In this document: positions 47,102-57,539 of the stretch, in pieces | Numbering within the stretch: position 1 is the stretch's first letter | Layout: each line of letters begins with the position of its first letter | Source: Thermomonas hydrothermalis | Lineage (GTDB): Bacteria > Pseudomonadota > Gammaproteobacteria > Xanthomonadales > Xanthomonadaceae | Direction of reading: 5' to 3' | Length of the DNA stretch: 64,000 bases | Assembly: GCF_900129205.1 (NCBI RefSeq) | Contig: NZ_FQUK01000008.1 | Location: forward strand, 1 to 64,000 | Translations under genes and position numbers: made by a program | The notes under the pieces: model-generated | The model's input: the letters and a program-made list of their open reading frames with translations, nothing else | Databases searched by the model: none | What the model was told of the DNA's origin: nothing

Positions 47102-47493
47102 CACTTCCGCGCATCCTCGAGGGTGAGGGTTTCAGGATCTACCTGAGCCAGGAAGCCGGCTACCTGCGTGCGCAGGTGGGTGACGGTTGCGATTCGCAGG
47201 CGGTTTCGGTGGCGTACTGGACGCTGCTGGGCAATCTGTGTCGCGAAACCGGAACGACCCGCCTGCTGGTGGTGGAAACCTTGCAGGACACCGTTGAGCT
47301 GACTGAAATCCAGCCGGTGATCGACGCGATGGTGGCGTCCGGCCTGCAAGCCGTTCGCATCGCGTTCGTCGAGCTGCTGGACGATCTTGAAGGCAGCGAA
47401 TACGGCGAGATCCTCTGCCGTGAGCGGGGCATCACCATCCGCACCTTCAACGATGAACAGGCGGCCCGCCACTGGCTGCTCTACGGCCAGTGA
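47098..47493 (+). CDS. STAS-like small protein B, coupled to fumarase
   Basis: A 131-aa paralog of the protein at 44155-44565. Matching positions include the central YW, a TTRLLVVETL strand, VRIAFVELLDDLEGSEYGEILCRERGITIRTF and the end HWLLYGQ. TTG at 47098 overlaps the fumarase stop by 4 nt (TTGA) and is the simplest start; no ATG is available near it. No catalytic motif is visible. The arrangement suggests dosage or regulatory coupling with the enzyme before it. Confidence 0.78.
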   Translation: MTLPRILEGEGFRIYLSQEAGYLRAQVGDGCDSQAVSVAYWTLLGNLCRETGTTRLLVVETLQDTVELTEIQPVIDAMVASGLQAVRIAFVELLDDLEGSEYGEILCRERGITIRTFNDEQAARHWLLYGQ

Positions 47494-47636
47494 CGCAACC
47501 GCTGCCCCGCGCAGCGCATCCGCCCGCGCAAATCGTCGCGGCAGCGGCATTCGCCCGCGTGGTCTCTGGACGTGGGGCAGGCCTGTGACTGACCCGTCCA
47601 GATGGGGGTAGGGTCAGGCTGGGCTTTTCGAGTCGG

Positions 47637-48137
47637 TTACAACCACCAGGCCAGGGCGAATACGCCCAGCATCGCCAGCGCCAGTGCCAGCTTGAAGGCG
47701 GCGCCCAGGGCCAGCCCCAGCCAGGTGCCGGCGCCGACCCGTCCGGCCGCCGCCAGGGCTTGCGGGTGCAGGCTGCGGCGGTGTAGCAGTTCGCCAGCCA
47801 GTGCTCCGACAAATGGCCCCAGCAACAGGCCTGGCACTCCGAACGCAAGCCCGACGATGGTGCCGAGAACGGCCCCCAGCATGGCCCATCGGCTGGCGCC
47901 GACCCGGCGCGCGCCGTGGGCGCTGGCCCACAGATCGACCGCAAGCGACAACAGGGTGAGCAGGCCCAGGATCACAAGCGGCCACAGGCCGACATGGGTA
48001 AACCCGTCGGCCCAGGCCGCCAGCACGAGGCCGGCAAAGATCAGCGGTGCACCCGGCAGAACCGGCAGCACAGTGCCGGCAAGACCGATCAGCACGAGCA
48101 ACCCCGCCAGCAGGTAAAGCGCCACCGTCAGCGTCAT
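47637..48137 (-). CDS. DUF456 membrane protein
   Basis: A 166-aa protein with about four to five hydrophobic spans and the DUF456 pattern: GLAGTVLPVLPGAPLIFAG at the N-terminus and GLAFGVPGLLLGPFVGALAGEL in the second half. Function unknown. It is transcribed with, or just after, the cytochrome c'-like gene, 38 nt away. Confidence 0.88.
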   Translation of the reverse strand: MTLTVALYLLAGLLVLIGLAGTVLPVLPGAPLIFAGLVLAAWADGFTHVGLWPLVILGLLTLLSLAVDLWASAHGARRVGASRWAMLGAVLGTIVGLAFGVPGLLLGPFVGALAGELLHRRSLHPQALAAAGRVGAGTWLGLALGAAFKLALALAMLGVFALAWWL

Positions 48138-48175
48138 GGCAGTGCCTGCAGGTGCCGAATGGCTTTGGTGGGTTT

Positions 48176-48628
48176 TTAGTTCTTGAAGTCGCGATGACAG
48201 GTCTTGCAGCCGTCGCCGAGCGACTTCAGGGTGCCAGCCAGGCTTTCGCAGCTCATCGGCGGGGCATTGAGTGCCTTGTCGGCGGCAGAGCGCATGCCAG
48301 CGGCGGCGGTCCGGAAGCGCTCGTCATCGCGCAGGTCAGGGAATGCGGCCTCGAGATCAGTACCCATCGTGCGCAATGCCTGCAGATGCGGCAGCACGTC
48401 GTTGGGCGTGCAGCGGTTTTGCTCCAGCGCCATCTTGAGCTGCCCCATGTGCCAAGCATGCACTTCCATGAGGGCTTCTGGGAAATGATCTTTGCGGGCA
48501 TTCAGGGCGCGCAGAATCATCACCGTGGCCACTGCGCCAATCACCAGGCCAAGAATCAGCAGGAACAGATAGCGACCGGCATTGCCTGGACGGCGACCAG
48601 CGGGGGCAGCAGGATCAGGGGTGGACAT
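48176..48628 (-). CDS. Membrane-anchored cytochrome c'-like monoheme protein
   Basis: A 150-aa protein with one N-terminal span (about 20-42) and a helical periplasmic domain ending in a heme site, C141-K-T-C144-H145, five residues before the C-terminus. A C-terminal CxxCH after a four-helix region is the cytochrome c' layout, though the typical soluble signal peptide is replaced by an anchor. Physiological partner unknown. It could bind NO or oxygen species or carry electrons; this is inference. Confidence 0.8.
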   Translation of the reverse strand: MSTPDPAAPAGRRPGNAGRYLFLLILGLVIGAVATVMILRALNARKDHFPEALMEVHAWHMGQLKMALEQNRCTPNDVLPHLQALRTMGTDLEAAFPDLRDDERFRTAAAGMRSAADKALNAPPMSCESLAGTLKSLGDGCKTCHRDFKN

Positions 48629-48706
48629 GGCGTGTCTCCTTGGAGGTGATCATGGTCGGTAAGGGCATGGTGGCACATTGGCGGTGTGAACCGCACCGTG
48701 CCGGCA

Positions 48707-49447
48707 TCACCAGCCCATGTGATGGCCGCCATTGATATCAAGATTGGAACCGGTGATCCAGCCGGCCTGCTCGTCCACCAGAAAGGCCACGCCATGGGCG
48801 ATTTCCTCGGGGGTGCCCAGGCGCCCGGTGGGGATGTCGGCGATGATCTTGGCGCGTACCTCCTCGGGCACCGCCATCACCATGTCAGTGGCGATGTAGC
48901 CCGGCGAGATGGTGTTGACGGTGATCCCGTAGCGGGCATTTTCCCGCGCCAGCGAGATGGTGAAACCATGCATGCCGGCCTTGGAGGCGGCATAGTTGGC
49001 CTGGCCGTACTGGCCCTTGAGGCCGTTGATCGAACTGATCTGGATGATCCGGCCCCACTTGCGTTCACGCATGCCCTCGATAACCGGTCGGGTGACGTTG
49101 AAGCAGGAATTGAGGTTGGTGTTGATCACCTCCATCCACTGGTCCGGCCGCATCCGGTGGAACGGCGTGTCGCGGGTGATGCCAGCGTTGTTGATCAGGA
49201 TCTCGATCGGCCCCAGCGCGGCTTCCACCGCATGCACCATGGCCGCGGCCTCCTCCGGCGAGGTGACGTCCCCGCGGGTCAGAAACACCTCGATGCCGTC
49301 CTCGCGCATCCGGGCCTGCCAAGCGCGGGCCTTTTCCTCATTGCGGTAGTTGGTGGCGACCTTGTGCCCCATCTGGGCCAGTCGTTTGACGATGGCGGTG
49401 CCGATACCGCCAGTGCCGCCGGTGACCAGTGCAACTCTGGACGTCAT
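48707..49447 (-). CDS. phaB: Acetoacetyl-CoA reductase
   Basis: NADPH-dependent SDR of 246 aa making (R)-3-hydroxybutyryl-CoA for polyhydroxybutyrate. TGGTGGIG binds cofactor; Ser (ISSINGLKGQYGQ), Tyr and Lys (NYAASKAG) form an intact triad. The end ITGSNLDINGGHHMGW, and KGQYGQANYAASK, match PhaB rather than FabG. phaA and phaC are not in the window. Confidence 0.93.
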   Translation of the reverse strand: MTSRVALVTGGTGGIGTAIVKRLAQMGHKVATNYRNEEKARAWQARMREDGIEVFLTRGDVTSPEEAAAMVHAVEAALGPIEILINNAGITRDTPFHRMRPDQWMEVINTNLNSCFNVTRPVIEGMRERKWGRIIQISSINGLKGQYGQANYAASKAGMHGFTISLARENARYGITVNTISPGYIATDMVMAVPEEVRAKIIADIPTGRLGTPEEIAHGVAFLVDEQAGWITGSNLDINGGHHMGW

Positions 49448-49522
49448 GCCGTGCTCCTCGTGCAGTTGGGTGGAGAGGGTGGGGGCATTCCGATTCTAGG
49501 CAATCTTTGTTGCCGGAGGATC

Positions 49523-50431
49523 TCAGCGCGCCCCACCGGGATGTGCTGATCCGCGCCCGCTGTCGAGACAGGCCAAGGTGCGTGGAATGTGATCCAGCCG
49601 GAACGCCGGCACGGCGGCGTCCAGAAATGCCTTCGGGCAGCGCAGTGCCGAGGCTGGCAGGGGCGCCTGCCCGAGCAGTTCCCAGAGCCGAATCAGGGTT
49701 GGGAGTGGCGAGGTGCCATCCACTGGCAAGGCAGCATCCGACTTGGACAGCTTGCGGCCATCGGCGCCGAGCAGCAGCGGCACGTGCGCATAGGCTGGGG
49801 TGGGCAGCCCGAGCAGACGTTGCAGCAGGATCTGGCGCGGGGTGGAGTCGAGCAGATCAGCGCCGCGCACCACCGTGGTCACGCCCTGGGCGGCATCGTC
49901 CACCACCACCGCCAACTGATAGGCCCACAGGCCGTCGCTGCGACGCAGCACGAAATCGCCCACGGCCAGATCCACCCGCTGCTCGATGCGGCCGTGGATG
50001 GCATCTTCGACGGCGATCGTGCAGCCGTCTGGGACACGCAGCCGGATTGCCGGGTCAGGGCGCCGGCGATCCGGTCGGCAGCGGCGATGGATGCCGCCGC
50101 TTGCGGCCAGATCGCTGCGGCTGCAATGGCATTCGAAGGCCAGCCCGTCCGCCATGAGCCGATCAAGCGCGGCGGCATAGAGATGATGGCGCTGGCTTTG
50201 ATAGACCACCTCACCGTCCGGATGCAGGCCGAAGGCCGCCAGCGTGGCTAGCTGGCGTTGCGCGGCGCCGGGGACTTCGCGGGGCGGGTCGAGATCTTCG
50301 ATCCGCACCCGCCACACCCCGCCGGCCTGGCGCGCCTGCAGCCAGCTTGCCAGCGCCGTCAGCAGCGATCCGGCATGTAGCGGGCCGGTCGGGGAGGGAG
50401 CAAAACGGCCACAGGCCACAAAGTTGAACAT
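49523..50431 (-). CDS. gluQ: Glutamyl-Q tRNA(Asp) synthetase
   Basis: A 302-aa truncated GluRS paralog that puts glutamate on queuosine of tRNA-Asp. The HIGH-like motif is [15 protein letters not shown] and the KMSKS-like motif is KLSKSDAA. The zinc-binding segment is CHCSRSD with a later C in HRRCRP. The anticodon-binding domain is absent, as expected. The start at 50431 gives [16 protein letters not shown]. Divergent from htpX. Confidence 0.94.
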   Translation of the reverse strand: MFNFVACGRFAPSPTGPLHAGSLLTALASWLQARQAGGVWRVRIEDLDPPREVPGAAQRQLATLAAFGLHPDGEVVYQSQRHHLYAAALDRLMADGLAFECHCSRSDLAASGGIHRRCRPDRRRPDPAIRLRVPDGCTIAVEDAIHGRIEQRVDLAVGDFVLRRSDGLWAYQLAVVVDDAAQGVTTVVRGADLLDSTPRQILLQRLLGLPTPAYAHVPLLLGADGRKLSKSDAALPVDGTSPLPTLIRLWELLGQAPLPASALRCPKAFLDAAVPAFRLDHIPRTLACLDSGRGSAHPGGAR

Positions 50432-50520
50432 GGTGTTCAGCAAGCCGGGTTGAATTTCACCAGAATGGGCCACACTAACGCAGCGTCGCGTGTATCGGAC
50501 ACGCAAGGAGAGCTGATCCC

Positions 50521-51417
50521 ATGTTCAAGCGCATGTTCCTGTTTCTGCTGACCAACCTGGCGGTGCTGGCGTTGGTGAGCATCGTCATGTCGATCCTGGG
50601 CGTGAATCCCCAGCAGGCCAGCGGGTTGCTGGTGATGGCCGCCCTGTTCGGGTTTGGCGGGTCGATCATCTCCCTGCTGATGTCCAAGTGGGTTGCGATC
50701 AACGCGACGGGCGCGCACATCATCACCCAGCCGCGCAATGAGGTCGAGCAATGGCTGCTGGCCACCGTGCAGCGTCAGGCGCAGGCGGCCGGGATCGGCA
50801 TGCCGGATGTGGCCATCTACGATGCCCCGGAAATCAACGCGTTCGCCACCGGTGCCAATCGCAATCATGCCCTAGTGGCGGTGTCCACCGGTTTGTTGCG
50901 GGCGATGACCCGGGATGAGGCCGAGGCTGTGCTGGGTCATGAGGTCAGCCATGTCGCCAATGGCGACATGATCACCATGGCCTTGCTGCAAGGGGTGCTC
51001 AACACGTTCGTGATCGTGCTGGCGCGGGTGGTGGGCCGGTTCATCGATGCCGCACTCAGCGGTGGCCGTGACGACCGGCCCGGGTTGGGGTATTACCTGG
51101 TCGTGTTTGTGCTGGAGATGGTGTTTGGCCTGTTGGCCTCGATGATCGCCATGTGGTTCTCGCGCTACCGCGAGTTCCGTGCCGACGCCGGTGGCGCGGC
51201 GCTGGCGGGCCGCCACAAGATGATCGCCGCGCTGGAACGGCTGGCGGAGATGCACGGCGCCAGCACGTTGCCCAAGCAGATCGCCGCATTCGGGATCAGT
51301 GGCGGCATGGGGCATGGGCTTGCGCGCCTGCTGATGAGCCATCCGCCCATCGAGGAGCGGATCGAAGCCTTGCGCAATGCGCCACCAGAAGCCTTGCGCG
51401 AAGGCTTGGCCGACTGA
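50521..51417 (+). CDS. htpX: Protease HtpX
   Basis: Membrane M48-family zinc protease of 298 aa acting in membrane-protein quality control. Two N-terminal spans (about 5-25, 36-54) precede the zinc site H140-E141-V-S-H144; two further hydrophobic segments follow (about 155-210), with the ligand Glu in [12 protein letters not shown]. The end [14 protein letters not shown] is conserved. Full length. Confidence 0.96.
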   Translation: MFKRMFLFLLTNLAVLALVSIVMSILGVNPQQASGLLVMAALFGFGGSIISLLMSKWVAINATGAHIITQPRNEVEQWLLATVQRQAQAAGIGMPDVAIYDAPEINAFATGANRNHALVAVSTGLLRAMTRDEAEAVLGHEVSHVANGDMITMALLQGVLNTFVIVLARVVGRFIDAALSGGRDDRPGLGYYLVVFVLEMVFGLLASMIAMWFSRYREFRADAGGAALAGRHKMIAALERLAEMHGASTLPKQIAAFGISGGMGHGLARLLMSHPPIEERIEALRNAPPEALREGLAD

Positions 51418-51444
51418 TCAAACCAGCCGTAGATGCCTGTTGTG

Positions 51445-51468
51445 TGGCCGGTCATCCCAGACCGGCCA
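51445..51468. terminator. Hairpin between convergent htpX and fimX
   Basis: A perfect 9-bp stem (51445-51453 with 51460-51468) with a six-base loop ATCCCA lies 28 nt after htpX. There is no T-run, so intrinsic termination is uncertain, though its place between convergent genes fits. The rest of this 156-nt gap shows nothing else I can name. Confidence 0.45.
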
Positions 51469-51573
51469 ACCCTGGCGGTTGACAGCGCGTTGCGTGCCCG
51501 CTGCCAGCCCGCCATGTGCGGCTGACCCCTGTCTCGGCAGCCCAAAGCGGCCTGCCGGGGTGCGGCCTTGGCG

Positions 51574-53658
51574 TCAGAGGCTGAAGTCGTAGTTCATGTC
51601 GGGGCTGACCGGGGCCAGGAAATCTCCTTGTACGTAATGGATGCCGGTCGAGAACAACAGGGTCATGCTGGCGGCATCCTGCACATTCGGAGCCATGGTG
51701 CGGATCCCCAGTTCGTGTGCCTTCTGCGCGATTTCCCGCAGTTTGGCTTGGGCTGTGGTGTTCTTGGGCAGGTCGTCCATGAACTGCGGGTCGATCTTGA
51801 GCAGCGTCGGGGTGACGTGCTGCAGGATCTGTAGCGAGTTGAGCCCGGCACCGAACCGTTCCAGGGTCAGCGTCACGCCCAGCGCGGCCAGGGCATCAGC
51901 AAAGGCCTGGGTCGCATTGAGATTGACGAAGACCTTGGTTTCGGCCACCGCCAGGCTGAGCAGCTGCCCCGGCACACCGGCGCTGGCCAGGGCCTTACGG
52001 ATGAACTCAGGCATTGCTGGATCAAGCACGGCATCCTGCGACACCGACAGCAGGAGGCGGGTGGATTTGCCAATGCGCTGGCGTTCGCCGATCAGGGTGA
52101 TCGCGCGCGCCACCGCCCAGCGGTCGATTTCGCCCAGCAGGCCGTGCTCCTCGGCAATCGGCAGGAACGTGTCGGCCGGAACCGGCACGCCGTCACTGCC
52201 GAGCAGATGCAGGCGCATCTCGTAGGCTTCCTCGGTTTCGCCGTGCAGGGACACCACTGGCTGGAAGCCGAGTTGGAAGCCCTGTCCGTCCAGCGCCTCA
52301 CGGATGCGGCCCAGCCAGGCGGCGATGCGTTCCTGTTCGGCACGATCCTGGGCGCCAGGATCGAACACATCCGCCCGATTGCCGCCGGAGCCGACTGTGG
52401 CGGCCAGGGACTGGTTGGCCTTGGCCAGCACTTGGCTGGTGCTGGCGATCTTCTCGCCAATCTGCACGCCACCGATGCTGATGGTGGCGTTGAGCGAGTT
52501 GCTTCCCACCACCAGCACCGCATCGGCCACCGCTGCACGCAGGGCGTCTGCCAGTGCCTTTGTGGCGTAGTAGTCACTGTTGGGGATCAGAATGGCCAGC
52601 TGATGCTCGCCGAAGCGGCCAATCTGGGCCTGCGGGGCGGTTTCCGTCAGGCGTTGGCCCAGCGCAGCCAGCAGCTCGTCGGCGGCGTCCAGGCCGATCA
52701 CATCCAGCAGCTGGACGTAGTGATCCGGCTCCACCAGCAGCAGGCCATGTCCGGCACCGCCAGCAGCGGCCTCGGCCACCGCGGCATCCAGCAGGCCAAG
52801 GAAGGTAGGGCGGTTGAGCAGGCCGGTCGCCGGGTCGCGCTGTTTGAGGTCTTCCAACTGGCGTGCCAGTTCGGGGTCCACCTCAACGGTCTGACGGCGG
52901 AAGATCAGTTGCAGGCAGGGCTCGCCTTGATACTCGGCGGGAGTGAACTCCATCACCGCCGGGAAGCTGTGGCCTTCGGCATCGCGTGCGGTCAGCTCGT
53001 GGCGCGAGGGCGCGTCCTCGCCCTTGGCCAGATGCTTGAGCAGCTCTTTCAGCGGCGCCACGTCGGCTGGCGCGACCAGATCCAGCAGGGACATGCCTTC
53101 GATGTCTTCGAAGGTCTCGAACCCGAACATGTCCAGGTAGGCCTGGTTGGCCCGGATGTGCATGCCTTCATGGATGTAGGCGATGGGTTCGCGCGAGGAG
53201 TCGATCAGCATGTCGCAGCGGCGCTGGGTTTCGCGCATCTGCGCTTCCAGGCGACGCTGGCTGCGGCGGGATTCCAGCGCCTGCCATTCGGCATGAACCA
53301 CTTTCAGGAACTGCGCCGCACGCTCGCGCAGTGCCACGGCCTGGGCGCCGAGGGTCAGGGCCTGCTCCAGGGTGTCGTCATCAATCCCGTCCAGTACGGC
53401 CAGAAGCGACACGTCGCGGCCGCAGCCCAGCACCGCTTTGGCGACCTGCTCGAAGGGCAGCAGGGTCGCGCCATAGTCGGCCAGCACCATGTCCACCGGC
53501 TGCCGGGCCAGCATGTCGGTCAGTTCGTCCAGAGATTCCGGGCGCAACGGACGCACCGCGGTGCCGGCATTCCGCAGGCGGCTGACCAGCGCCTCGGCTT
53601 CGTTCACCAGGTCGGTTACAAGGATCAATCGCAGAGCGGTGTCTTTGCCAGCTGCCAT
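51574..53658 (-). CDS. fimX: FimX-type degenerate GGDEF/EAL c-di-GMP receptor
   Basis: A 694-aa protein with a REC-like domain (about 8-125), a PAS domain (about 145-255), a GGDEF-like domain (270-425) and an EAL-like domain (445-690). The cyclase motif is FGEHQ (349-353) instead of GGDEF. The phosphodiesterase EAL is YEM (479-481) and the DDFG motif is ERFG (600-603), so neither activity is expected. Layout and length match FimX, which binds c-di-GMP through the EAL fold and works with PilZ and PilB in type IV pilus twitching. No pilus gene is adjacent. Confidence 0.9.
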   Translation of the reverse strand: MAAGKDTALRLILVTDLVNEAEALVSRLRNAGTAVRPLRPESLDELTDMLARQPVDMVLADYGATLLPFEQVAKAVLGCGRDVSLLAVLDGIDDDTLEQALTLGAQAVALRERAAQFLKVVHAEWQALESRRSQRRLEAQMRETQRRCDMLIDSSREPIAYIHEGMHIRANQAYLDMFGFETFEDIEGMSLLDLVAPADVAPLKELLKHLAKGEDAPSRHELTARDAEGHSFPAVMEFTPAEYQGEPCLQLIFRRQTVEVDPELARQLEDLKQRDPATGLLNRPTFLGLLDAAVAEAAAGGAGHGLLLVEPDHYVQLLDVIGLDAADELLAALGQRLTETAPQAQIGRFGEHQLAILIPNSDYYATKALADALRAAVADAVLVVGSNSLNATISIGGVQIGEKIASTSQVLAKANQSLAATVGSGGNRADVFDPGAQDRAEQERIAAWLGRIREALDGQGFQLGFQPVVSLHGETEEAYEMRLHLLGSDGVPVPADTFLPIAEEHGLLGEIDRWAVARAITLIGERQRIGKSTRLLLSVSQDAVLDPAMPEFIRKALASAGVPGQLLSLAVAETKVFVNLNATQAFADALAALGVTLTLERFGAGLNSLQILQHVTPTLLKIDPQFMDDLPKNTTAQAKLREIAQKAHELGIRTMAPNVQDAASMTLLFSTGIHYVQGDFLAPVSPDMNYDFSL

Positions 53659-53728
53659 GACGGGGGAATTCCGGAGCGTGGTGCGTACAAGTGTGTGCGC
53701 GCTAACCTAGCCGTGAATGTGATGCAGG

Positions 53729-54751
53729 TCAAAGCCTGTGCAGCGCAGTCTTGCCGGGGTGTCCAGGGATTTCGCGCACCAGCCTGGGCACCAGGTAGCC
53801 GGACAGGCGGGCGGATAGCGCCGCGTGCAGCGCTAGGGCGGTGGCGTCGTCCACTTCGAAGTGGGCAGCCCCGGCCACACGATCGAGTTGGTGCAGGTAA
53901 TAGGGCAGCACGCCGGCAGCAAAACCGCGTTCGCACAACGCGGCCAGCGCGTCCACGGTGTCGTTCACCCCGCGCAGCAGCACGGCCTGGTTGAGCAGAA
54001 CCGCGCCGGTGGCGCGCAGGGCGGCCAGTGCCCGATCCACCGAGGCATCGAACTCGTGGGCATGGTTGGCATGGATCACCACGGTCAGCGGCCAGGGGAG
54101 GGTGCCCAGCCAGTCGAGAAGCCCGGTATCGACGCGCTCGGGCAGTACCACCGGCAGCCGGGTATGGATGCGCAGGCGGCGGATGTGCGGCAGCGTGCGC
54201 AGGACATCGGTCAGTTCGGCCAGTTTGTGGTCGGCCAGCGAGAGCGGGTCGCCGCCGGAGAGGATCACTTCGTGGATCGAGGTATCGGCGGCCAGCAGCG
54301 CCAACGCCTGACGCCAGCCGCCCGCGGCGGCGGTGTCTTCGGCGTAGGGGTAATGCCGGCGAAAGCAGTAGCGGCAGTGCACCGCACAGCTGCCGGTGGC
54401 GATCAGCAATGCCCGGCCCTGGTACTTGTGGATCAGCCCACCGCCGCGCCGGGCGAGGCCGTCGCCGACCGCATCCAGGGCAAAGCCGGGCACGATGCGG
54501 TCTTCGTCCAGTACCGGCAGCACCTGCCGCAGCAGGGGGTCGGCCGGATCGCCCGGGCGCATGCGGGCGATGAACCCGCGTGGCACCCGTAGCGGGAACT
54601 GCTGGGCGGCGTGATCAGAGAGCTGTGCCGCCAACTGCTCCAGCCCAAGCATTGCAAGCAACTGGCGCGGGTCGCGCACGGCATCGCGCCAGGCGGTCTG
54701 CCAGCGCGAGGGTGGGGTGTGCTGCACGGAAGCGGGGGCTGCGGGTATCAT
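53729..54751 (-). CDS. epmB: EF-P beta-lysylation protein EpmB (lysine 2,3-aminomutase)
   Basis: A 340-aa radical-SAM enzyme converting L-alpha-lysine to R-beta-lysine for EF-P modification. The cluster motif is C122-x3-C126-x2-C129 ([13 protein letters not shown]). [14 protein letters not shown] and [18 protein letters not shown] are conserved in the aminomutase fold. Divergent from efp, whose product is its target; EpmA must be encoded elsewhere. Confidence 0.95.
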   Translation of the reverse strand: MIPAAPASVQHTPPSRWQTAWRDAVRDPRQLLAMLGLEQLAAQLSDHAAQQFPLRVPRGFIARMRPGDPADPLLRQVLPVLDEDRIVPGFALDAVGDGLARRGGGLIHKYQGRALLIATGSCAVHCRYCFRRHYPYAEDTAAAGGWRQALALLAADTSIHEVILSGGDPLSLADHKLAELTDVLRTLPHIRRLRIHTRLPVVLPERVDTGLLDWLGTLPWPLTVVIHANHAHEFDASVDRALAALRATGAVLLNQAVLLRGVNDTVDALAALCERGFAAGVLPYYLHQLDRVAGAAHFEVDDATALALHAALSARLSGYLVPRLVREIPGHPGKTALHRL

Positions 54752-54847
54752 GTCGGGCTACAAGTCCACGGTTTCCGGTGTTGTCCGGAACCCATCATCG
54801 AAACCCCACAGTGTAGCCGCCCACGCTGGGTGGCCCAAGGAGTGCCC

Positions 54848-55414
54848 ATGGCCGCTCTCGGCATGAACGACGTCAAGGCCGGACAGAAGATCCTGGTCAA
54901 CAACGAACCCTGCATCATCACCGAAACCGATTACGTCAAGCCCGGCAAGGGCCAGGCCTTCACCCGCGTGCGCTATCGCCAGATCCGCACCGGCCGGGTG
55001 CAGGAGCTGACCATGAAGTCCACCGACTCGGTGGAAGCGGCCGACGTCGTCGATACCGACATGCAGTTCCTGTACAGCGATGGCGAGTACTGGCACTTCA
55101 TGAACCCGGAAACCTTCGAGCAGATCCAGGCCGATAAGGCGGGTGTGGGCGATGCCGCCAAGTGGATCAAGGGCGAGGAGATGTGCATCGTCACCCTGTT
55201 CAATGGCGTGCCGATCCAGGTGACGCCGCCCAACTTCGTCGAGCTGAAGATCGTCGAAACCGATCCCGGCGTGCGTGGCGACACCTCCGGTGGTGGTGGC
55301 AAGCCCGCCACCCTGGAAACCGGCGCGGTGGTGCGGGTGCCGCTGTTCGTCGCCCAGGATGAGGTCATCAAGGTCGATACCCGCAGCGGCGAGTACGTCT
55401 CGCGCGTGAAGTGA
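54848..55414 (+). CDS. efp: Translation elongation factor P
   Basis: A 188-aa factor rescuing ribosomes at polyproline stretches. Three beta-barrel domains are complete. The modified Lys is K34 in the loop [10 protein letters not shown], matching the E. coli position for beta-lysylation and consistent with epmB next door. The start at 54848 ([12 protein letters not shown]) is chosen over a much longer open frame. Ends [11 protein letters not shown] as usual. Confidence 0.97.
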   Translation: MAALGMNDVKAGQKILVNNEPCIITETDYVKPGKGQAFTRVRYRQIRTGRVQELTMKSTDSVEAADVVDTDMQFLYSDGEYWHFMNPETFEQIQADKAGVGDAAKWIKGEEMCIVTLFNGVPIQVTPPNFVELKIVETDPGVRGDTSGGGGKPATLETGAVVRVPLFVAQDEVIKVDTRSGEYVSRVK

Positions 55415-55468
55415 GCCATGCCCCGTCCACGCCGGGCGTGGACGGGTGACGCTTTGGAAAGGAACGAC

Positions 55469-56809
55469 ATGACCGAGCACGCGCCGCAGCCCTGCGACCT
55501 TCTCATCGAGGCCGGCTGGGTGGTGCCGGTCGTCCCGCACGGCGTGATCCTTCCAGATCACGCCGTTGCCGTTTCCGGTTCTCGCATCGTGGCGGTGCTG
55601 CCGCGGGCGCAGGCACGGGCACGCTTTGCGCCGGCGCAGACGGTGGCGCGTCCGCAGGCGGCGCTGATCCCGGGGCTGGTCAACGCTCACACCCACAATC
55701 CGATGACGCTGCTGCGCGGCGTGGCCGATGATCTGCCGCTGATGACCTGGCTGCGCGAGCACATCTGGCCGGTCGAAGGCGCGCTGGTGGGGCCGGAGTT
55801 CGTGGCCGACGGCGTGACCTTGGCGATCGCCGAGATGCTGCGTGGTGGCACCACCTGCGCCAACGAAAACTATTTCTTCCCAGACGTGCAGGCCGCCGTG
55901 TACAGCAAGCACGGATTCCGGGCGCGGGTGGGCCTGCCGGTGATCGATTTCCCGACCGCCTGGGCGGCCAGCGACGATGAATACTTCGCTCGCGCCATCG
56001 AAGTGCACGACACCTGGCGTGACGATCCGCTGGTCGCAATGGCATTTGCGCCGCATGCGCCCTATTCGGTGAGCGACGCCAACTTCGAGCGCGTGCGGAT
56101 GCTGGCCGATCAGCTTGATCTGCCGGTGCATCTGCATACCCATGAAACTGCGCAGGAGATCGAGGACTCCCTGAAGCAGTATGGCCTGCGGCCGTTGGCG
56201 CGGCTGGATCGGCTGGGCCTGGTCAACGACCGCCTGATTGCGGTGCACATGACCCAGCTCACCGACGCCGAGATCCGCCTGTGTGCCGAACGCGGCGTCA
56301 GCGTCGTGCACTGCCCGGAATCCAATCTCAAGCTGGCCTCGGGTTTCTGCCCGGCCTGCGCGCTGCTGAAGGCGGGGGTGAATCTGGCGATCGGCACCGA
56401 CGGCTGCGCCAGCAACAACGATCTCGACATGTTCGGCGAAACCCGGACCGCCGCCCTGCTGGGCAAGGCGGTAGCCCACGACGCTGCCGGCTTCTCCGCC
56501 TTCGAGGCTCTGCATGCCGCCACCCTGGGTGGCGCCCGCGCACTGGGGTTTGAGCACCTGATTGGCAGTATCGAGCCCGGCAAGCAGGCGGATCTGGTGT
56601 GCGTCGATCTGGCCCCGCTGGAAACCCAACCGCTGCATCACATCGTCTCGCAGCTGGTGTATGCCGCCGGCCGCCATCAGGTCAGCGATGTCTGGATCGC
56701 CGGTCAACCCAAGCTGCGCCAGCGCGAGCTGGTGGACATGGATACCGAGGCGCTGCTGGCCAAGGTTGGCCACTGGCAGGCGCGCATTGCCCAGGTGCGG
56801 GCACACTGA
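55469..56809 (+). CDS. mtaD: TRZ/ATZ amidohydrolase, probable 5-methylthioadenosine/S-adenosylhomocysteine deaminase
   Basis: Metal-dependent amidohydrolase of 446 aa. The HxH motif is LVNAHTHNP, later ligands are in [14 protein letters not shown] and [15 protein letters not shown]. This set is typical of MtaD and related TRZ/ATZ enzymes in gammaproteobacteria, where the gene often precedes ubiG. AAGGA lies just upstream of the ATG at 55469. Exact substrate (MTA, SAH or other) is inferred, not shown. Confidence 0.9.
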   Translation: MTEHAPQPCDLLIEAGWVVPVVPHGVILPDHAVAVSGSRIVAVLPRAQARARFAPAQTVARPQAALIPGLVNAHTHNPMTLLRGVADDLPLMTWLREHIWPVEGALVGPEFVADGVTLAIAEMLRGGTTCANENYFFPDVQAAVYSKHGFRARVGLPVIDFPTAWAASDDEYFARAIEVHDTWRDDPLVAMAFAPHAPYSVSDANFERVRMLADQLDLPVHLHTHETAQEIEDSLKQYGLRPLARLDRLGLVNDRLIAVHMTQLTDAEIRLCAERGVSVVHCPESNLKLASGFCPACALLKAGVNLAIGTDGCASNNDLDMFGETRTAALLGKAVAHDAAGFSAFEALHAATLGGARALGFEHLIGSIEPGKQADLVCVDLAPLETQPLHHIVSQLVYAAGRHQVSDVWIAGQPKLRQRELVDMDTEALLAKVGHWQARIAQVRAH

Positions 56810-56828
56810 TCGACATGCGGAGCAGGCG

Positions 56829-57539
56829 ATGAGCGCGATCCCCGACAACGTCTCGCAGGCCGAACTCGACAAGTTCGATGCGCTGGCCCAGCGCTGGTGG
56901 GATCCGGACGGGCCGCAGCGGGCCCTGCACGCGCTCAATCCGGCGCGGCTTGCGTACGTCGCCAGCCGTGTTCGCCTGCCAGGGGCGGCCGTGCTCGATG
57001 TTGGCTGCGGTGGTGGTCTGCTCAGCGAGGCGATGGCCAGGGCCGGTGCCGCGGTGACGGGAATCGATCTGGCGTCGAATCTGCTCAAGGTCGCCCGCCT
57101 GCACGGGTTGGAATCCGGCGTGCGGGTCGAGTATCGGCAGATCAGCGCCGAGGCGCTGGCGCACACACAGCCGGGCCAGTTCGATGTCGTGACCTGCATG
57201 GAAATGCTCGAGCATGTCCCCGATCCGGCATCGGTGGTGCAGGCCTGTGCCACCCTGCTCAAGCCCGGCGGATACCTGTTCCTGTCCACCCTCAACCGCA
57301 CGCTGGCGGCGTTTGCATTGGCCATTGTCGGCGCCGAATACATCGCTCGGCTGCTGCCGCCTGGAACCCACCAGTACCGGGATTTCATCCGCCCGGCCGA
57401 ACTGGCGCAGATGCTGCGTGCGGCCGGGCTGGTGCTGGACGACATCAGCGGTCTGCACTATGACCCGCTTGGTCAACGGGCCTGGGTGGGTGGGGCGCCT
57501 CGGGTCAACTACCTGGCCTGCGCGCGTAAACCGGAATGA
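56829..57539 (+). CDS. ubiG: Bifunctional ubiquinone O-methyltransferase UbiG
   Basis: SAM-dependent methyltransferase of 236 aa catalysing both O-methylations in ubiquinone synthesis. Motif I is [16 protein letters not shown]; the [16 protein letters not shown] block and the C-terminal [20 protein letters not shown] are diagnostic. The start at 56829 lies 19 nt after mtaD; the stop overlaps gph by 4 nt. The membrane-insertion helix ([18 protein letters not shown]) is present. Confidence 0.96.
   Translation: MSAIPDNVSQAELDKFDALAQRWWDPDGPQRALHALNPARLAYVASRVRLPGAAVLDVGCGGGLLSEAMARAGAAVTGIDLASNLLKVARLHGLESGVRVEYRQISAEALAHTQPGQFDVVTCMEMLEHVPDPASVVQACATLLKPGGYLFLSTLNRTLAAFALAIVGAEYIARLLPPGTHQYRDFIRPAELAQMLRAAGLVLDDISGLHYDPLGQRAWVGGAPRVNYLACARKPE

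Noticed and set aside
54758-57445. An 895-codon open frame on the minus strand opposite efp, mtaD and ubiG
   Set aside because: It is antisense to three well-supported genes, has low-complexity content rich in His, Arg and Gly, and matches no family. Long antisense frames are expected at this GC content.
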